Below, piece by piece: positions 8,315 to 17,560 of a stretch of 64,000 nt of DNA (positions within the stretch are counted from its first letter, which is position 1; each line of letters begins with the position of its first letter). The stretch lies in the NCBI GenBank assembly GCA_022821145.1, contig JAJEEE010000047.1:62001-126000 (forward strand). Reading direction: 5' to 3'. The notes under the pieces were generated by a model. It had not been told where the DNA came from. It was given only the letters and a program-made list of their open reading frames with translations, and searched no databases. A program made the translations under genes and the position numbers. The stretch is from Acidobacteriota bacterium (GTDB lineage Bacteria; Acidobacteriota; Terriglobia; 20CM-2-55-15).

Positions 8315-10006
8315 TTGAAAGCACTCCTGTCCACAGATCGGAAGCTCTTCGGAGAAGTACTGCGCGACAAGGGCCTGATCGCCGAGGACGATCTCGCCAA
8401 CGCGCTGACGCTTCAGAAGGAAAGCGGGGACCGGCTCGGCAAGATCCTGGTCGACCTCGGTTTCGTGTCCCAGAGGGACGTGCTGGCCTGCCTGGGCGAG
8501 CACATGGGCGTCCCGGTGTTCACGGGCGACTATCCCGCCGTGCCGATCGAGGCCGACCGGCTCGGACATCGCTTCCTGCGCGCCGCTGTGGCCCTCCCCG
8601 TGCACCTGGAAGGCGACGTCCTCTCGCTCGTGATGGCCGACCCGCTGGACACGGAGACCCGCTCCGCCATCGGCCAACGGACCGGGTTTCGACTCGATGT
8701 CCACCTGGCTTCCGAGGCCGCCATCTGCGATCACCTCGACCGCCTGTACGGCGGGGACGATTCGGAGGCGTTGATCGAGACCCTGGGCGAGTCGATCGGC
8801 GACGACGACATCGAGCAGCTTCGCGATCTCGCCTCGGAGGTTCCGGTCATCCGCATGGTCAACCTGATCATCTCGCGGGCCGTCGAATCGCGGGCGAGCG
8901 ACATCCACATCGAGCCGTTCGAGAAGGAGTTGCAACTGCGCTACCGCGTCGACGGAGTGCTGCAGAACATCGACCCGCCGCCCAACGCCCTGAGGGCCGC
9001 CGTGATCTCGCGCATCAAGCTGATGGCGAAGCTCAACATCGCCGAACGCCGCCTTCCGCAGGACGGCCGGATCAAGCTGAAGGTCCTGGGCAAGGAGATC
9101 GATCTGCGCGTTTCGACGCTGCCCACCATGTACGGCGAAAGCGTCGTGATGCGGATTCTGGACAAGTCCAGCACCGATCTGATCGACCTCCGGCGCCTCG
9201 GGTTCCCCGCCGACCTGTACGACTCGATCTGCGCGATGACGTCCAAGCCGCACGGCATCTTCCTGGTCACCGGCCCCACCGGAAGCGGCAAGAGCACGAC
9301 GCTCTACAGCGCGTTGAAGAGAATCAACATCCCCGACCGGAAGATCATCACCATCGAAGACCCGGTCGAGTACCAGATGGACGGCATCAACCAGATCCAG
9401 GTCAACGCCCAGATCGGTCTGACCTTTTCGGCCGGGCTGCGCCACATCGTGCGGCAGGATCCGGACGTGATCATGGTCGGGGAGATCCGCGACCTCGAAA
9501 CGGCCGAGATCGCGATCCGGTCGGCGTTGACGGGCCACCTGGTGTTCAGCACGCTCCATACCAACGACGCGCCCAGCGCCGTCACGCGCCTGATCGACAT
9601 GGGCGTCGAAGACTACCTGCTTGCGTCGTCGCTGATCGGCATCCTGGCCCAGCGCCTCGTGCGCGTGATCTGCTCGTCGTGCCGGAAACCCGAGCGCGCG
9701 GCCGCGTCCGCCATGCGGGACGCCGGGTTCCCGGTCGACGAAACGCCCGGCTGGGTCGAGGTATTCCGCGGTCCCGGGTGCGAGGCCTGCGCTTACACCG
9801 GGTTCGAAGGACGTCAGGGCATCTTCGAGCTGCTCGACGTGGACGACGCCATGCGGAGCGTCATCACGACGAGCCCGGATTCGAACGTGCTCAAGTCCCA
9901 GGCCGAACGATCCGGAATGCGGCCGCTGCGGGACGACGGCTGGTCGAAGGTGTTGGCCGGCGTCACCACGCCCGAAGAGATCCTCCGGGTCACCCAGGAG
10001 ATGTAG
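8315..10006 (+). CDS. gspE: Type II secretion/type IV pilus assembly ATPase GspE
   Basis: 563 residues from TTG 8315, five bases after the previous stop. GspE is the cytoplasmic hexameric ATPase that drives pseudopilus assembly. Residues 1-150 are the GspE N-terminal (MshEN-type) domain with LRDKGLIAEDDLANALTLQK. The ATPase half has Walker A GPTGSGKSTTLY near residue 319, the Asp box IITIEDPVEYQ, Walker B region IMVGEIRDLETAEIAI, and His box TGHLVFSTLHTNDAPSA. A zinc tetracysteine is present (CSSC near 452, CEAC near 489), as in GspE/PilB. Start choice: the conserved KALLSTDRKLFGEVLRDKG begins right at the TTG. Confidence 0.93.
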   Translation: MKALLSTDRKLFGEVLRDKGLIAEDDLANALTLQKESGDRLGKILVDLGFVSQRDVLACLGEHMGVPVFTGDYPAVPIEADRLGHRFLRAAVALPVHLEGDVLSLVMADPLDTETRSAIGQRTGFRLDVHLASEAAICDHLDRLYGGDDSEALIETLGESIGDDDIEQLRDLASEVPVIRMVNLIISRAVESRASDIHIEPFEKELQLRYRVDGVLQNIDPPPNALRAAVISRIKLMAKLNIAERRLPQDGRIKLKVLGKEIDLRVSTLPTMYGESVVMRILDKSSTDLIDLRRLGFPADLYDSICAMTSKPHGIFLVTGPTGSGKSTTLYSALKRINIPDRKIITIEDPVEYQMDGINQIQVNAQIGLTFSAGLRHIVRQDPDVIMVGEIRDLETAEIAIRSALTGHLVFSTLHTNDAPSAVTRLIDMGVEDYLLASSLIGILAQRLVRVICSSCRKPERAAASAMRDAGFPVDETPGWVEVFRGPGCEACAYTGFEGRQGIFELLDVDDAMRSVITTSPDSNVLKSQAERSGMRPLRDDGWSKVLAGVTTPEEILRVTQEM

Positions 10007-10019
10007 CCGATCCCGAGCC

Positions 10020-11231
10020 ATGGGCACGTTCGTCTACAAGGCCGTGAACCGCCAGGGGCGCCATACCGAAGGGCGCCTCGAAGCCGCCGATGCGCGCGCG
10101 GCGTCGTTCAACCTGCAGACCATGGGGCTGATTCCGATATCGGTCGAAGCGCCGGCGCCCCGCCGGCAACTGAACCTGTCCCGTTTCGGCATCCGCTGGG
10201 TCCGGCGCCGCGACATCCTCTTCTTCACCGAGGAGCTGTCGACACTGGTGCGGGCCGGCCTCCCCCTGGACCGCAGCCTGAGCATTACGGCGGAACTCGC
10301 GTCCAACCCCGTGCTCGAAGGCGTGATTCGCGACCTGTTGCAGCGGATCAAGGGGGGGGCGTCGCTCGCCGACGCGCTGGCGGCGCATCCCCGCCACTTC
10401 TCGCCGCTCTACGTCAGCATGGTGCGCGCGGGAGAGGCAGGCGGCGTCCTGGACGTCATCCTCGAACGGCTGACCGGTTTCGAACGATCCTCCGACGAAC
10501 TCCGTTCCTACCTGACGTCATCGCTGGTCTACCCGGCTTTGTTGACGCTGGTGGGGATGGGTTCGCTCGGGATCCTCTTCTACATGGTCATTCCGCGCTT
10601 CGCCACGATCTTCGAAGACATCGGGGCGGAGATCCCGCCGCTCACGATGGCGCTGTTGGCGATCTCGACGGCCGTCCGCTCCTATTGGTGGGCCGCGCCG
10701 CTGGCCGCGGCCGGGATCGTTCTGGGCGCGCGCGCCTGGGTGCGCTCGTCGCGGGGCGGCCGGCAGTGGGACGCCCTGCGGCTGCGGTTGCCGCTGGTCG
10801 GTTCGACGCTGATCAAGATCGAGGTGTCGCGGTTCGCGCGCACGCTGGGAACGCTGCTGGCCAGCGCCGTGCCGCTGATCATGGGCGTACGCATCGTCCA
10901 GGACATCGCCCGCAACCGGATCGTTACCGAGGCCATCGCCAAGATCGCCGACGGCGCGAAGCGCGGCGAGGGCGTGGCCCGGCCGATGCAGGAAGCCGGG
11001 GTGTTCCCGGGTCTGGCCACGCACCTGGTAAGCATCGGCGAGGAAACGGGCCGGCTCGACACGATGCTGCTTCAACTGGCCGACGTCTACGAGAAAGACG
11101 TCCGGACGTCGGTGAAGGCTCTGACTTCCGTATTCGAGCCGGTTATCATTCTGGTCATGGGAGTGCTGATCGGCATCGTCGTTCTGTCGATGTTGCTGGC
11201 GATCTTCAGCATCAACGATATCGCTCTGTAG
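10020..11231 (+). CDS. gspF: Type II secretion inner-membrane platform protein GspF
   Basis: 403 residues, matching the family size. Begins MGTFVYKAVNRQGRHTEGRL, the conserved GspF/PilC opening. Two T2SSF repeats are visible: the first with FFTEELSTLVRAGLPLDRSL, the second with EVSRFARTLGTLLASAVPLI. Membrane spans lie near residues 165-195 (LLTLVGMGSLGILFYMVIP), 210-230 and the C-terminus (IILVMGVLIGIVVLSMLLAI). GspF couples the GspE motor to the pseudopilus in the inner membrane. It follows gspE after 13 bp. Confidence 0.93.
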   Translation: MGTFVYKAVNRQGRHTEGRLEAADARAASFNLQTMGLIPISVEAPAPRRQLNLSRFGIRWVRRRDILFFTEELSTLVRAGLPLDRSLSITAELASNPVLEGVIRDLLQRIKGGASLADALAAHPRHFSPLYVSMVRAGEAGGVLDVILERLTGFERSSDELRSYLTSSLVYPALLTLVGMGSLGILFYMVIPRFATIFEDIGAEIPPLTMALLAISTAVRSYWWAAPLAAAGIVLGARAWVRSSRGGRQWDALRLRLPLVGSTLIKIEVSRFARTLGTLLASAVPLIMGVRIVQDIARNRIVTEAIAKIADGAKRGEGVARPMQEAGVFPGLATHLVSIGEETGRLDTMLLQLADVYEKDVRTSVKALTSVFEPVIILVMGVLIGIVVLSMLLAIFSINDIAL

Positions 11232-11245
11232 CGGGGAAGGCACCG

Positions 11246-11689
11246 ATGACGGAAACCACCCGAAAGCGACCGCGGCGACGCCGGCCCGACGCCGGAATCA
11301 CGCTCATCGAACTGCTGGTCGTCATGGTCATCATCGGTCTGTTCGCGACGCTGGTCGGCACGCGCGTCATCGGCCGCGTCGACCAGGCCCGCGTGACCGC
11401 GGCGCAAAGCCAGATTGCCCAGTACTCGACCGCTCTCGATCTGTTCCGCCTCGACACCGGACGATACCCGACCACCGAAGAGGGGCTCCAGGCCCTCCGC
11501 ACCCGGCCCTCCGGGCTGGACTCCTGGGACGGCCCCTACGTGGAAAGCAACATCGGCACCGATCCCTGGAACAACGCCTACGTCTACCGGCAACCGGGCG
11601 AGCACGACGAGTTCGACCTGGTGTCCTACGGCGCCGACGGCGCCGAAGGCGGGGAGGACGACGACGGCGATATCGTGAGCTGGGAATAG
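11246..11689 (+). CDS. gspG: Major pseudopilin GspG
   Basis: 147 residues from ATG 11246. A basic leader (MTETTRKRPRRRRPDAG) precedes the class III prepilin site, cleaved after Gly before ITLIELLVVMVIIGLFATLV; the +1 residue is Ile rather than the usual Phe or Met, and Glu is at +5. The globular part has the GspG signatures: YPTTEEGLQALRTRP, DPWNNAYVYRQPGEHDEFDL and the C-terminal calcium-loop GEDDDGDIVSWE. This is the main subunit of the type II pseudopilus. Confidence 0.93.
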   Translation: MTETTRKRPRRRRPDAGITLIELLVVMVIIGLFATLVGTRVIGRVDQARVTAAQSQIAQYSTALDLFRLDTGRYPTTEEGLQALRTRPSGLDSWDGPYVESNIGTDPWNNAYVYRQPGEHDEFDLVSYGADGAEGGEDDDGDIVSWE

Positions 11690-11756
11690 ACTTTTTCCCC
11701 CGTTGCCGCGTCATTACCGTGTGGCCGGCCCAAGAGCGCGGCCGGACGGTCCCGAA

Positions 11757-13088
11757 ATGCTGAAGACCACCGTTGGATGCGAACTCTCCGAGGAGACACT
11801 GAGGATCGCCGTCGTGCGGTCATTCCTGGGCCGGCGCCGTCTCCTGGGTACCTACGAGATTCCGGGATTCGGCTCGATGCCGGCCGTGGAACGGCGGCGG
11901 CGCTTGCTCGACCTCCGGAAGAAGCACGGGATTCCGGTCTCGCGCGTGCACCTGATCCTGCCGCACGAGGACGGGATCGCCCGGCAACTGGAACTGCCGC
12001 TGGAGGTTCAGGACAAGCTCGACGACGTGGTGCGCCTCCAAGTGGAGTCGGTCTCTCCGTGGCCGGTCGAGGACGTGTACTGGGCCTGGACCCGGACACC
12101 GTCCGCCAAGGGCTCCGGAAAGGTGATGGTCACGATCGTCGTTGTCCCGAAGGACCGGCTCCATGCGCATGCCGAGGCATTCGGCGCGGCCGGGCTCCCG
12201 CTGAGGGGGGCGACGCTCGCGGGCGGCGCCTGGGCCCAGGGCGCCGCGACGCTCTGGGAGGGCTCGGCTCCGGTCATCGTCCTTGGTTGCGAATCCGGGC
12301 GCGTCGATGGTGTCGTGACCATCGGCGGGCGGTTCTTCGCGGCCGGGGGCGCCGGTTCGGACACGGTCGCCCTGGCGCGTTCCGTGGTTGACCGGCTGCT
12401 GGCGCTCGGACGCGTGTCGGAGCCCGGCACGGCGAAGCTCGTCGCTTATGGCGCCGCCGTCGACGCGCTTCCGGAAGAACCGCCCGTCCACATCCCGCTG
12501 GAGAACGCGCCGGCCGGCGCGTGGCGGCGGTTCGGCGCCGTCGCGGCCGCGTTGTCGGGAATCTCCGTCGGCGGGTTCGCGCCGAACGTGCTGCCTTCCG
12601 CTCTGAGATACCGCCAAAGCCGACGGCAACTGATTCCGACGGCCGTGCTGCTCCTGCTGGGCGCCGCCGTCGTCCTGGCGTCGGCCGCCCGGGAGCCGTA
12701 CCAGAGCCGGATCTACGCAGCGCGAATCGCGGAGGAGATCGAGCGCGTCGCGCCGGAGGCGATGGCCGTGGCCGACCGTGAACAGGAGCTTCTCGCCCTG
12801 GAGCAGCGATACCAGTCGCTCGCCGGCCATGCGTCCTCCCCGGACCGGGCCCTGGAGAGCCTGCGGGCGGTCGCCGGCCTGCTGCCCGTCACGGACTGGC
12901 TCTCCAGCTACAGCTACCAGGACGGACGCGTCGAGATCACGGGACTGGCCCTGGACACCACGGCGCTGCAGGGCCTGCTGGAAGCGGACGCCCTGTTCGG
13001 GAACGTCGAGTTCGTCGGGCCCGTCAGCCCCGATCCGTCGGGCAAGAACCGGTTCACCCTCCGGCTCGAGACGGGAGCCGCACCATGA
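11757..13088 (+). CDS. gspL: GspL-type assembly protein (PilM-like actin fold fused to PilN-like part)
   Basis: 443 residues from ATG 11757 (MLKTTVGCELSEETLRIAVV). The N-terminal ~250 residues look like the actin-like PilM/GspL cytoplasmic domain (RVHLILPHEDGIARQLELP). A single membrane span at about 294-315 (LIPTAVLLLLGAAVVLASAA) is followed by a coiled coil and a ferredoxin-like periplasmic domain (VEITGLALDTTALQGLLEA), i.e. the PilN/GspL C-terminal half. GspL links GspE to the membrane platform. Its last four bases overlap gspM. Assignment rests on order (G-L-M-C-D) and architecture more than on strong motifs. Confidence 0.8.
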   Translation: MLKTTVGCELSEETLRIAVVRSFLGRRRLLGTYEIPGFGSMPAVERRRRLLDLRKKHGIPVSRVHLILPHEDGIARQLELPLEVQDKLDDVVRLQVESVSPWPVEDVYWAWTRTPSAKGSGKVMVTIVVVPKDRLHAHAEAFGAAGLPLRGATLAGGAWAQGAATLWEGSAPVIVLGCESGRVDGVVTIGGRFFAAGGAGSDTVALARSVVDRLLALGRVSEPGTAKLVAYGAAVDALPEEPPVHIPLENAPAGAWRRFGAVAAALSGISVGGFAPNVLPSALRYRQSRRQLIPTAVLLLLGAAVVLASAAREPYQSRIYAARIAEEIERVAPEAMAVADREQELLALEQRYQSLAGHASSPDRALESLRAVAGLLPVTDWLSSYSYQDGRVEITGLALDTTALQGLLEADALFGNVEFVGPVSPDPSGKNRFTLRLETGAAP

Positions 13089-13654
13089 CGATCCGCCTGA
13101 AACCCAGAGACCGGCGGGCCGTCGTGGGGCTGGCGTTCGCGCTGGCGGCCTACGGCGTCATCTCGTGGCTGGCGTTGCCGGCGTGGGACAGGCTTCAGGC
13201 GGCGTCGGAGACGGTCGAGGTCCGCGAGTCCGAACTCCAGCGCTACCGGCGGGCCCTGGTTCGCCAAGGGCGGTACGAGGAGTTGGGCCAACGCCTGGAA
13301 ACACGCATGGAGACCCTGGAATCCCTCGTCATCCGGGCCGAGACCGCCGCTCTCGCGTCGGTCGCGCTGCAGTCCGTCGTCGAGGCCACGGCCGCGGACG
13401 CGGGCGTGACGCTGGGCGAACGGACCCTCGCCCCGCCCCGGGAACTGGACGACTTCTACGGCGAGACCGCCATGTCGGTGACGTTCGAGTGCGAGCCGGC
13501 GCAACTGGTCGCGCTGTTGGCCGGCATGCGCGACACGGCGATTCTGGTCACGGTGCGCCAACTCGAGATCGAGACGGCCGAGGCGGCCGAAACGGACGCG
13601 AGCAAGCGGCTGCGGGTCTCGCTCACCGTGGCCGGGCTGATGGAGACCACGTAA
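13085..13654 (+). CDS. gspM: GspM-like type II secretion inner-membrane protein
   Basis: 189 residues, ATGA overlap with gspL. One N-terminal span (RAVVGLAFALAAYGVISWLAL), a coiled coil (ETVEVRESELQRYRRALVRQ), then a small ferredoxin-like domain ending in QLEIETAEAAET. This layout is that of GspM/PilO, the partner of GspL. Sequence conservation in the family is low, so the call leans on size, topology and position between gspL and a GspC-like gene. Confidence 0.77.
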   Translation: MTIRLKPRDRRAVVGLAFALAAYGVISWLALPAWDRLQAASETVEVRESELQRYRRALVRQGRYEELGQRLETRMETLESLVIRAETAALASVALQSVVEATAADAGVTLGERTLAPPRELDDFYGETAMSVTFECEPAQLVALLAGMRDTAILVTVRQLEIETAEAAETDASKRLRVSLTVAGLMETT

Positions 13655-13667
13655 CACGGGGGCCGGC

Positions 13668-14363
13668 ATGGATCGACGTATTCTGGTTCTGAACCTCGTT
13701 TTCGTCGCGTTGATCGTCACCGCGGCGGTCCGGCTCATCGACCGGTGGAACGCCTACGAGGCGGAACACCAGGTCGATGCGATCCAGCCCGAGGCCGAGA
13801 TCGATCCGCCGGAGATCCCCGCCGAGGCCGGGGACGGCGGTTCCGAGCCGCAGGACTGGAGCACGGTGTCGGGACTGAACCCGTTCAGCCCCGACCGCAA
13901 CGACATTCCGATCGTGGCGCCGCTCCCGCCCCCCGAACCCGAGGAACAGCCCGTGCCCGCGTCCCTGACCCTGCCGATGATCCGCGGGACGATGCTGCTG
14001 GGCGAGGACCGCATCGCCTTGTTGGCGCCCCGATCCCCGCTCCTGCCCGACCAGCCGGTCCGGGTCGGGGAGACCTTCGAGGGATGGAGGCTGGAGGAAA
14101 TCGGCCGGAAGCACGTGGTCGTGGCGGCCGGCGGCGCGCGGCGCACGGTCGAGATGAACGACCCGACCGCTCCCGTCCTCCGGGAAAACGTACGCACGCG
14201 CGCCAGCGCGGCCCCGGCGCCGGCTCCTGTCCCGGCCCCCGCCCCCGCGGCCGCGCCGACGCCGGCGCCGACCGCTTCGACCGCGCCGGCGGAACCGGCG
14301 GTCCCGCGTACACGCACGATCCAGACGCCATTCGGGGAAAGAACCATCCCCATCGACGAGTAA
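13668..14363 (+). CDS. GspC-like inner-membrane protein of the type II secretion system
   Basis: 231 residues from ATG 13668. An N-terminal span (ILVLNLVFVALIVTAAVRLI), an acidic proline-rich linker, and a beta-rich module LPMIRGTMLLGEDRIALLAP then VRVGETFEGWRLEEIGRKHV resembling the HR domain of GspC/PilP, which binds the secretin N0 domain. NPFSPDRN before it is also seen in GspC/GspN-type proteins. The tail is a long Ala-Pro repeat (residues about 185-212) ending in TPFGERTIPIDE, with no PDZ domain. It lies 7 bp upstream of gspD, as expected for gspC. Confidence 0.7.
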   Translation: MDRRILVLNLVFVALIVTAAVRLIDRWNAYEAEHQVDAIQPEAEIDPPEIPAEAGDGGSEPQDWSTVSGLNPFSPDRNDIPIVAPLPPPEPEEQPVPASLTLPMIRGTMLLGEDRIALLAPRSPLLPDQPVRVGETFEGWRLEEIGRKHVVVAAGGARRTVEMNDPTAPVLRENVRTRASAAPAPAPVPAPAPAAAPTPAPTASTAPAEPAVPRTRTIQTPFGERTIPIDE

Positions 14364-14370
14364 GGCCACC

Positions 14371-16296
14371 ATGAACACTTCGCTGCCGATTCTTGTGCTC
14401 GCGGGCGTCCTGGCCGCGCCGGCCGTCACCGCGGCGCCGGCCCAGGACCCGGACGACCTGTCTCCGGTCCAGATCGAGATGGACAACGCCGACATCCATG
14501 ACGTGATCCGGATCATCGGCGACACGCTGGAGTTGAACTACGTGATCGACCCGGCCGTCCAGGGCCGCGTCAACATGAGCACGTCCGAAACGCTGCGGCG
14601 CGCCGACCTGCTGCCGATCCTGGAGACCGTCCTGAAGATCAACGGCGCCAGCATGGTGCGCAACGGGAACTTCTACGAGATCCGCGCCACGGGAGAGGCG
14701 ATCCGCGGTCCGCTCGAGGTGCAGGCGGCGGCGCCGGCCGCGCTGGACGACGATCAGATGATCCTGCAGGTCGTGCGCCTGCGGTTCGCATCCGCCACGG
14801 AAATGTCGACGTTGCTGACGCCGTACCTCAGCACGGGCGCCAGCATCAACATCCATGCGGGCGGGAACGTTCTGCTGGTCACCGAGCGGCGCAGCAACCT
14901 TCGGAAGCTCCTGGACGTCATCGAGATCTTCGACGACGCCGTGTTCGCGAACGAGCGCGTGCGGATCATCCCCATCCGCAACGCGCTCGCGGCGGAAGTG
15001 GCCGAGGACCTGGAGGCCGTCTTCAACGGATACGCCCTCTCGGAGGACAACGGCGGGGGCGCCCGGTTCGTTTCGATCGAGCGTTTGAACTCGATCCTGG
15101 TCATCTCGTCGGTCGAGGCGGCGTTCCTCGAGGTGGAGCGATGGATCGACCGGCTGGACCAGCCGGTTTCGAACACCGGCATGCGGAACTACGTCTACAA
15201 GGTGCAGAATACGCGGGCTTTCGATCTGTACAACGTCCTGATACAGCTCTACGGCGGCGGCCGGCCGGTGGCCGGGGCCCAGGCCGTCCCCGTCGTCGAC
15301 GCCGGCGCCGGCTTCGCGGCGGCGCCCGCCGCGAACCCGTTCGCCACGCCGGCGGCCCAGGCCCCCGGACTCGGGGGAGACGCGTTCGTTCCCGGCGCGG
15401 GCGAGACGCGCATCGTCCTCGACGAGGTCACGAACTCGCTGATCATCCACGCCACGGCGCAGCAATACGAAGAAATCCGGCAGACGATCGAGGAGCTGGA
15501 CGTGCTCCCCCGGCAGGTCCTCATCGACGCCCAGATCTACGAGGTGACGCTCGACGACACGCTGTCGCTGGGAGTCACCGCCACCCTGCAGAGCCGCGGC
15601 ACGCTGGCGAATCCGCAGACGACGGCCTCCTTCGCCGGGTCGCCGCCGTCGCTCAGCGGGCAGACCTTCGCGTTCGTCGGGCGCATGCGCGAGCTCGTCC
15701 TGTTCCTGAACGCCGCGGAGAACCGGTCGCGCGTGCGCGCCGTCTCCGCGCCCTCCGTGCTGGTGAGCGACAACATGGAGGCGCAGTTCCAGGTCGGCGC
15801 CGAGGTGCCGGTTCCGGTGTCGTCGTCCATCACGCCCGTCCAGTCGGACGGGACGAACCTGTTCGCCCAGCAGATTTCGTTCCGGGACACCGGTGTACTG
15901 CTCAACGTTCGACCGCAGATCAACGACAGCGGCATGGTGACGCTTGAAATCAGTCAGGAGATCAGCCAGGCGGGCGCGAACAACACGTCCGGCATCGTGG
16001 CGCCGGTCATCGGAAAATCCAGCGTCACTTCGACGATCGTGGTCCAGGACGGGCAGACGATCGCGCTGGGCGGGTTCATTCGCGAAACCCTGGAATACGG
16101 CCGCAACCGGGTCCCGGTGCTGGGCAGCATACCCGGGCTGGGCCTCCTGTTCGGGAACACGCGCGAACAGACGACGCGCTCGGAGCTGATCCTGTTGATC
16201 ACTCCCCGCGTCATTCGCGACTTCGACGCCGCGGCGGCCGTGACCGCGGAGCTGCAATCCAAGCTGGAAGAAGTCGAGGCGTTTCTGAACGACTGA
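14371..16296 (+). CDS. gspD: Type II secretion outer-membrane secretin GspD
   Basis: 641 residues, family-typical. Signal peptide (MNTSLPILVLAGVLAAPAVT). N0: IEMDNADIHDVIRIIGDTLE; then N1, N2 and N3 repeats (VVRLRFASATEMSTLLTPYL; IIPIRNALAAEVAEDLEAVF; YVYKVQNTRAFDLYNVLIQL), a Gly/Ala-rich insert near residue 310, and the secretin barrel with VRAVSAPSVLVSDNMEAQFQ, TGVLLNVRPQINDSGMVTLE and the signature VPVLGSIPGLGLLFGN before ELILLITPRVI. It forms the outer-membrane channel for folded exoproteins. It is the last gsp gene of the plus-strand half. Confidence 0.94.
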   Translation: MNTSLPILVLAGVLAAPAVTAAPAQDPDDLSPVQIEMDNADIHDVIRIIGDTLELNYVIDPAVQGRVNMSTSETLRRADLLPILETVLKINGASMVRNGNFYEIRATGEAIRGPLEVQAAAPAALDDDQMILQVVRLRFASATEMSTLLTPYLSTGASINIHAGGNVLLVTERRSNLRKLLDVIEIFDDAVFANERVRIIPIRNALAAEVAEDLEAVFNGYALSEDNGGGARFVSIERLNSILVISSVEAAFLEVERWIDRLDQPVSNTGMRNYVYKVQNTRAFDLYNVLIQLYGGGRPVAGAQAVPVVDAGAGFAAAPAANPFATPAAQAPGLGGDAFVPGAGETRIVLDEVTNSLIIHATAQQYEEIRQTIEELDVLPRQVLIDAQIYEVTLDDTLSLGVTATLQSRGTLANPQTTASFAGSPPSLSGQTFAFVGRMRELVLFLNAAENRSRVRAVSAPSVLVSDNMEAQFQVGAEVPVPVSSSITPVQSDGTNLFAQQISFRDTGVLLNVRPQINDSGMVTLEISQEISQAGANNTSGIVAPVIGKSSVTSTIVVQDGQTIALGGFIRETLEYGRNRVPVLGSIPGLGLLFGNTREQTTRSELILLITPRVIRDFDAAAAVTAELQSKLEEVEAFLND

Positions 16297-16335
16297 TTCC
16301 GGACGGCGGCGCGGACGCGAAGGAGTCGACGCGGC

Positions 16336-17301
16336 GTGGACATCATCAAGGAAATCGTCGACGTCGTCGACATCGAGATCGAAGGCCTTCGGGAGGTCCG
16401 CGACCGGATATCCGGGCGCTTCGCCGAGGCGGTCGAGCTCATCGCGAACACCGGCGGTCAGGTCTTCGTGACCGGCATCGGCAAGTCCGGCATCGTCGCC
16501 CAGAAGATCGCGGCGACGTTCCGGAGCACGGGCACGCCGGCGGTGTTCCTGCACGGCGGCGACGGGCTGCACGGCGACGTGGGCATGATCGGAAACGGCG
16601 ACGTCGTCATCGCCATCGGCAAGAGCGGAGAGACCTCGGAGTTGAACGCGCTGCTGCGGGCGACCCGCGCCAACGGGGCCCGCGTCGTGTCGATGACGTC
16701 GAACGCCGACTCGTCGATGGCGTCGCTGTCCGACATCGTCCTCACGCTCCCGGCCTCGCGCGAGGCCTGCCCGCTGAACCTGGCGCCCACGACCAGCACC
16801 ACGATCGCGCTCGCCGTCGGCGACGGGATCGCGGTGGCCCTGATGAAGCTCAAGAACGTCTCGGAGGAAGACTTCGCGCGTCACCACCCCGGCGGGCAAC
16901 TGGGGAAGCGGTTGCTGCTGAAGGTAGGGGACGTCATGCGCAAGGGGGCCGGGAATCCGGTCATTCCAGTCGACAGCAGCGTTCGCGAGATGCTGGCGCG
17001 GATCACGGCGTTCGAGGTCGGAGCGATCTCGATCGCCGGCGCCTCGGGCGAGCTGTTGGGCCTGGTCACCGACTACGACGTCCGCCGCGCGCTGGCCTCG
17101 GACCGCAACCTGCTGGACCTGACGATTCCCGAGCTGATGAACCCGGCGCCGGATACGATCGACGAGAACGAACGCGCGGTCACGGCCCTGGAGAGAATGC
17201 GCAACCGGAGCAAGCCCACCGCGGTGCTGCCGGTAGTGGACAACGACGGCCGCCCGGTCGGCATGATCCACCTGCACGACCTGGTGGCCGCCGGGCTGTA
17301 G
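16336..17301 (+). CDS. kdsD: Arabinose-5-phosphate isomerase (KdsD/KpsF/GutQ family)
   Basis: 321 residues from GTG 16336. SIS domain (residues about 30-170): FVTGIGKSGIVAQKIAATFR, LHGGDGLHGDVGMI, IAIGKSGETSELN, LAPTTSTTIALAVGDGIAVA. ARHHPGGQLGKRLL then leads into two CBS domains (about 200-320). This is the full KdsD layout; the enzyme converts ribulose-5-P to arabinose-5-P for Kdo of lipopolysaccharide. It lies 39 bp after gspD. The rest of the Kdo pathway (kdsA, B, C) is absent from the window, so the link to the secretion operon is positional only. Confidence 0.92.
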   Translation: MDIIKEIVDVVDIEIEGLREVRDRISGRFAEAVELIANTGGQVFVTGIGKSGIVAQKIAATFRSTGTPAVFLHGGDGLHGDVGMIGNGDVVIAIGKSGETSELNALLRATRANGARVVSMTSNADSSMASLSDIVLTLPASREACPLNLAPTTSTTIALAVGDGIAVALMKLKNVSEEDFARHHPGGQLGKRLLLKVGDVMRKGAGNPVIPVDSSVREMLARITAFEVGAISIAGASGELLGLVTDYDVRRALASDRNLLDLTIPELMNPAPDTIDENERAVTALERMRNRSKPTAVLPVVDNDGRPVGMIHLHDLVAAGL

Positions 17302-17492
17302 CGCGGCCCCTCCCGGTCATCAGAGTCAGCTATTCCTCCCAGCCACTGGAAAACGTGCACGGCAACCTGCCGCTGGCCGTCATCGACGAGACGGGCTCTC
17401 TGGCGGGGGGCCGGCACTGGCTCCTGTCGCATCCGAAACCCATCGGCGTGATCCCAGGCGTGGATCTCTGCCTCGGCCCCGCCGGACACGCC

Positions 17493-17529
17493 TTGCGTAC
17501 CACAATCAAGCTACAATAATATATACAAT
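17493..17529 (+). promoter_or_regulatory. AT-rich promoter/operator region of the PIN toxin-antitoxin pair
   Basis: An abrupt AT-rich patch in GC-rich DNA. TTGCGT (17493-17498) and AATAAT (17515-17520), spaced 16, make a plausible sigma-70 promoter. Two TACAAT copies (17512-17517 and 17524-17529) and repeated ACAATCA words may be antitoxin-binding sites. The 260 bp between kdsD and this module otherwise hold no convincing gene. Confidence 0.4.
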
Positions 17530-17560
17530 CACGTACACACAGGACGATGGGAGGGTAGAC

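Noticed and set aside
13885-17277. An 1130-codon open frame on minus opposite gspD and kdsD
   Set aside because: A shadow of highly GC-biased plus-strand genes; no family resemblance, low complexity, and true secretin and SIS/CBS motifs lie on the other strand.
17302-17540. A short plus-strand frame (VHGNLPLAVIDETGSLAGGR...) after kdsD
   Set aside because: No good start or ribosome-binding site, no recognisable family, and it ends in the AT-rich promoter patch of the toxin-antitoxin pair; possibly a gene remnant but unsupported.
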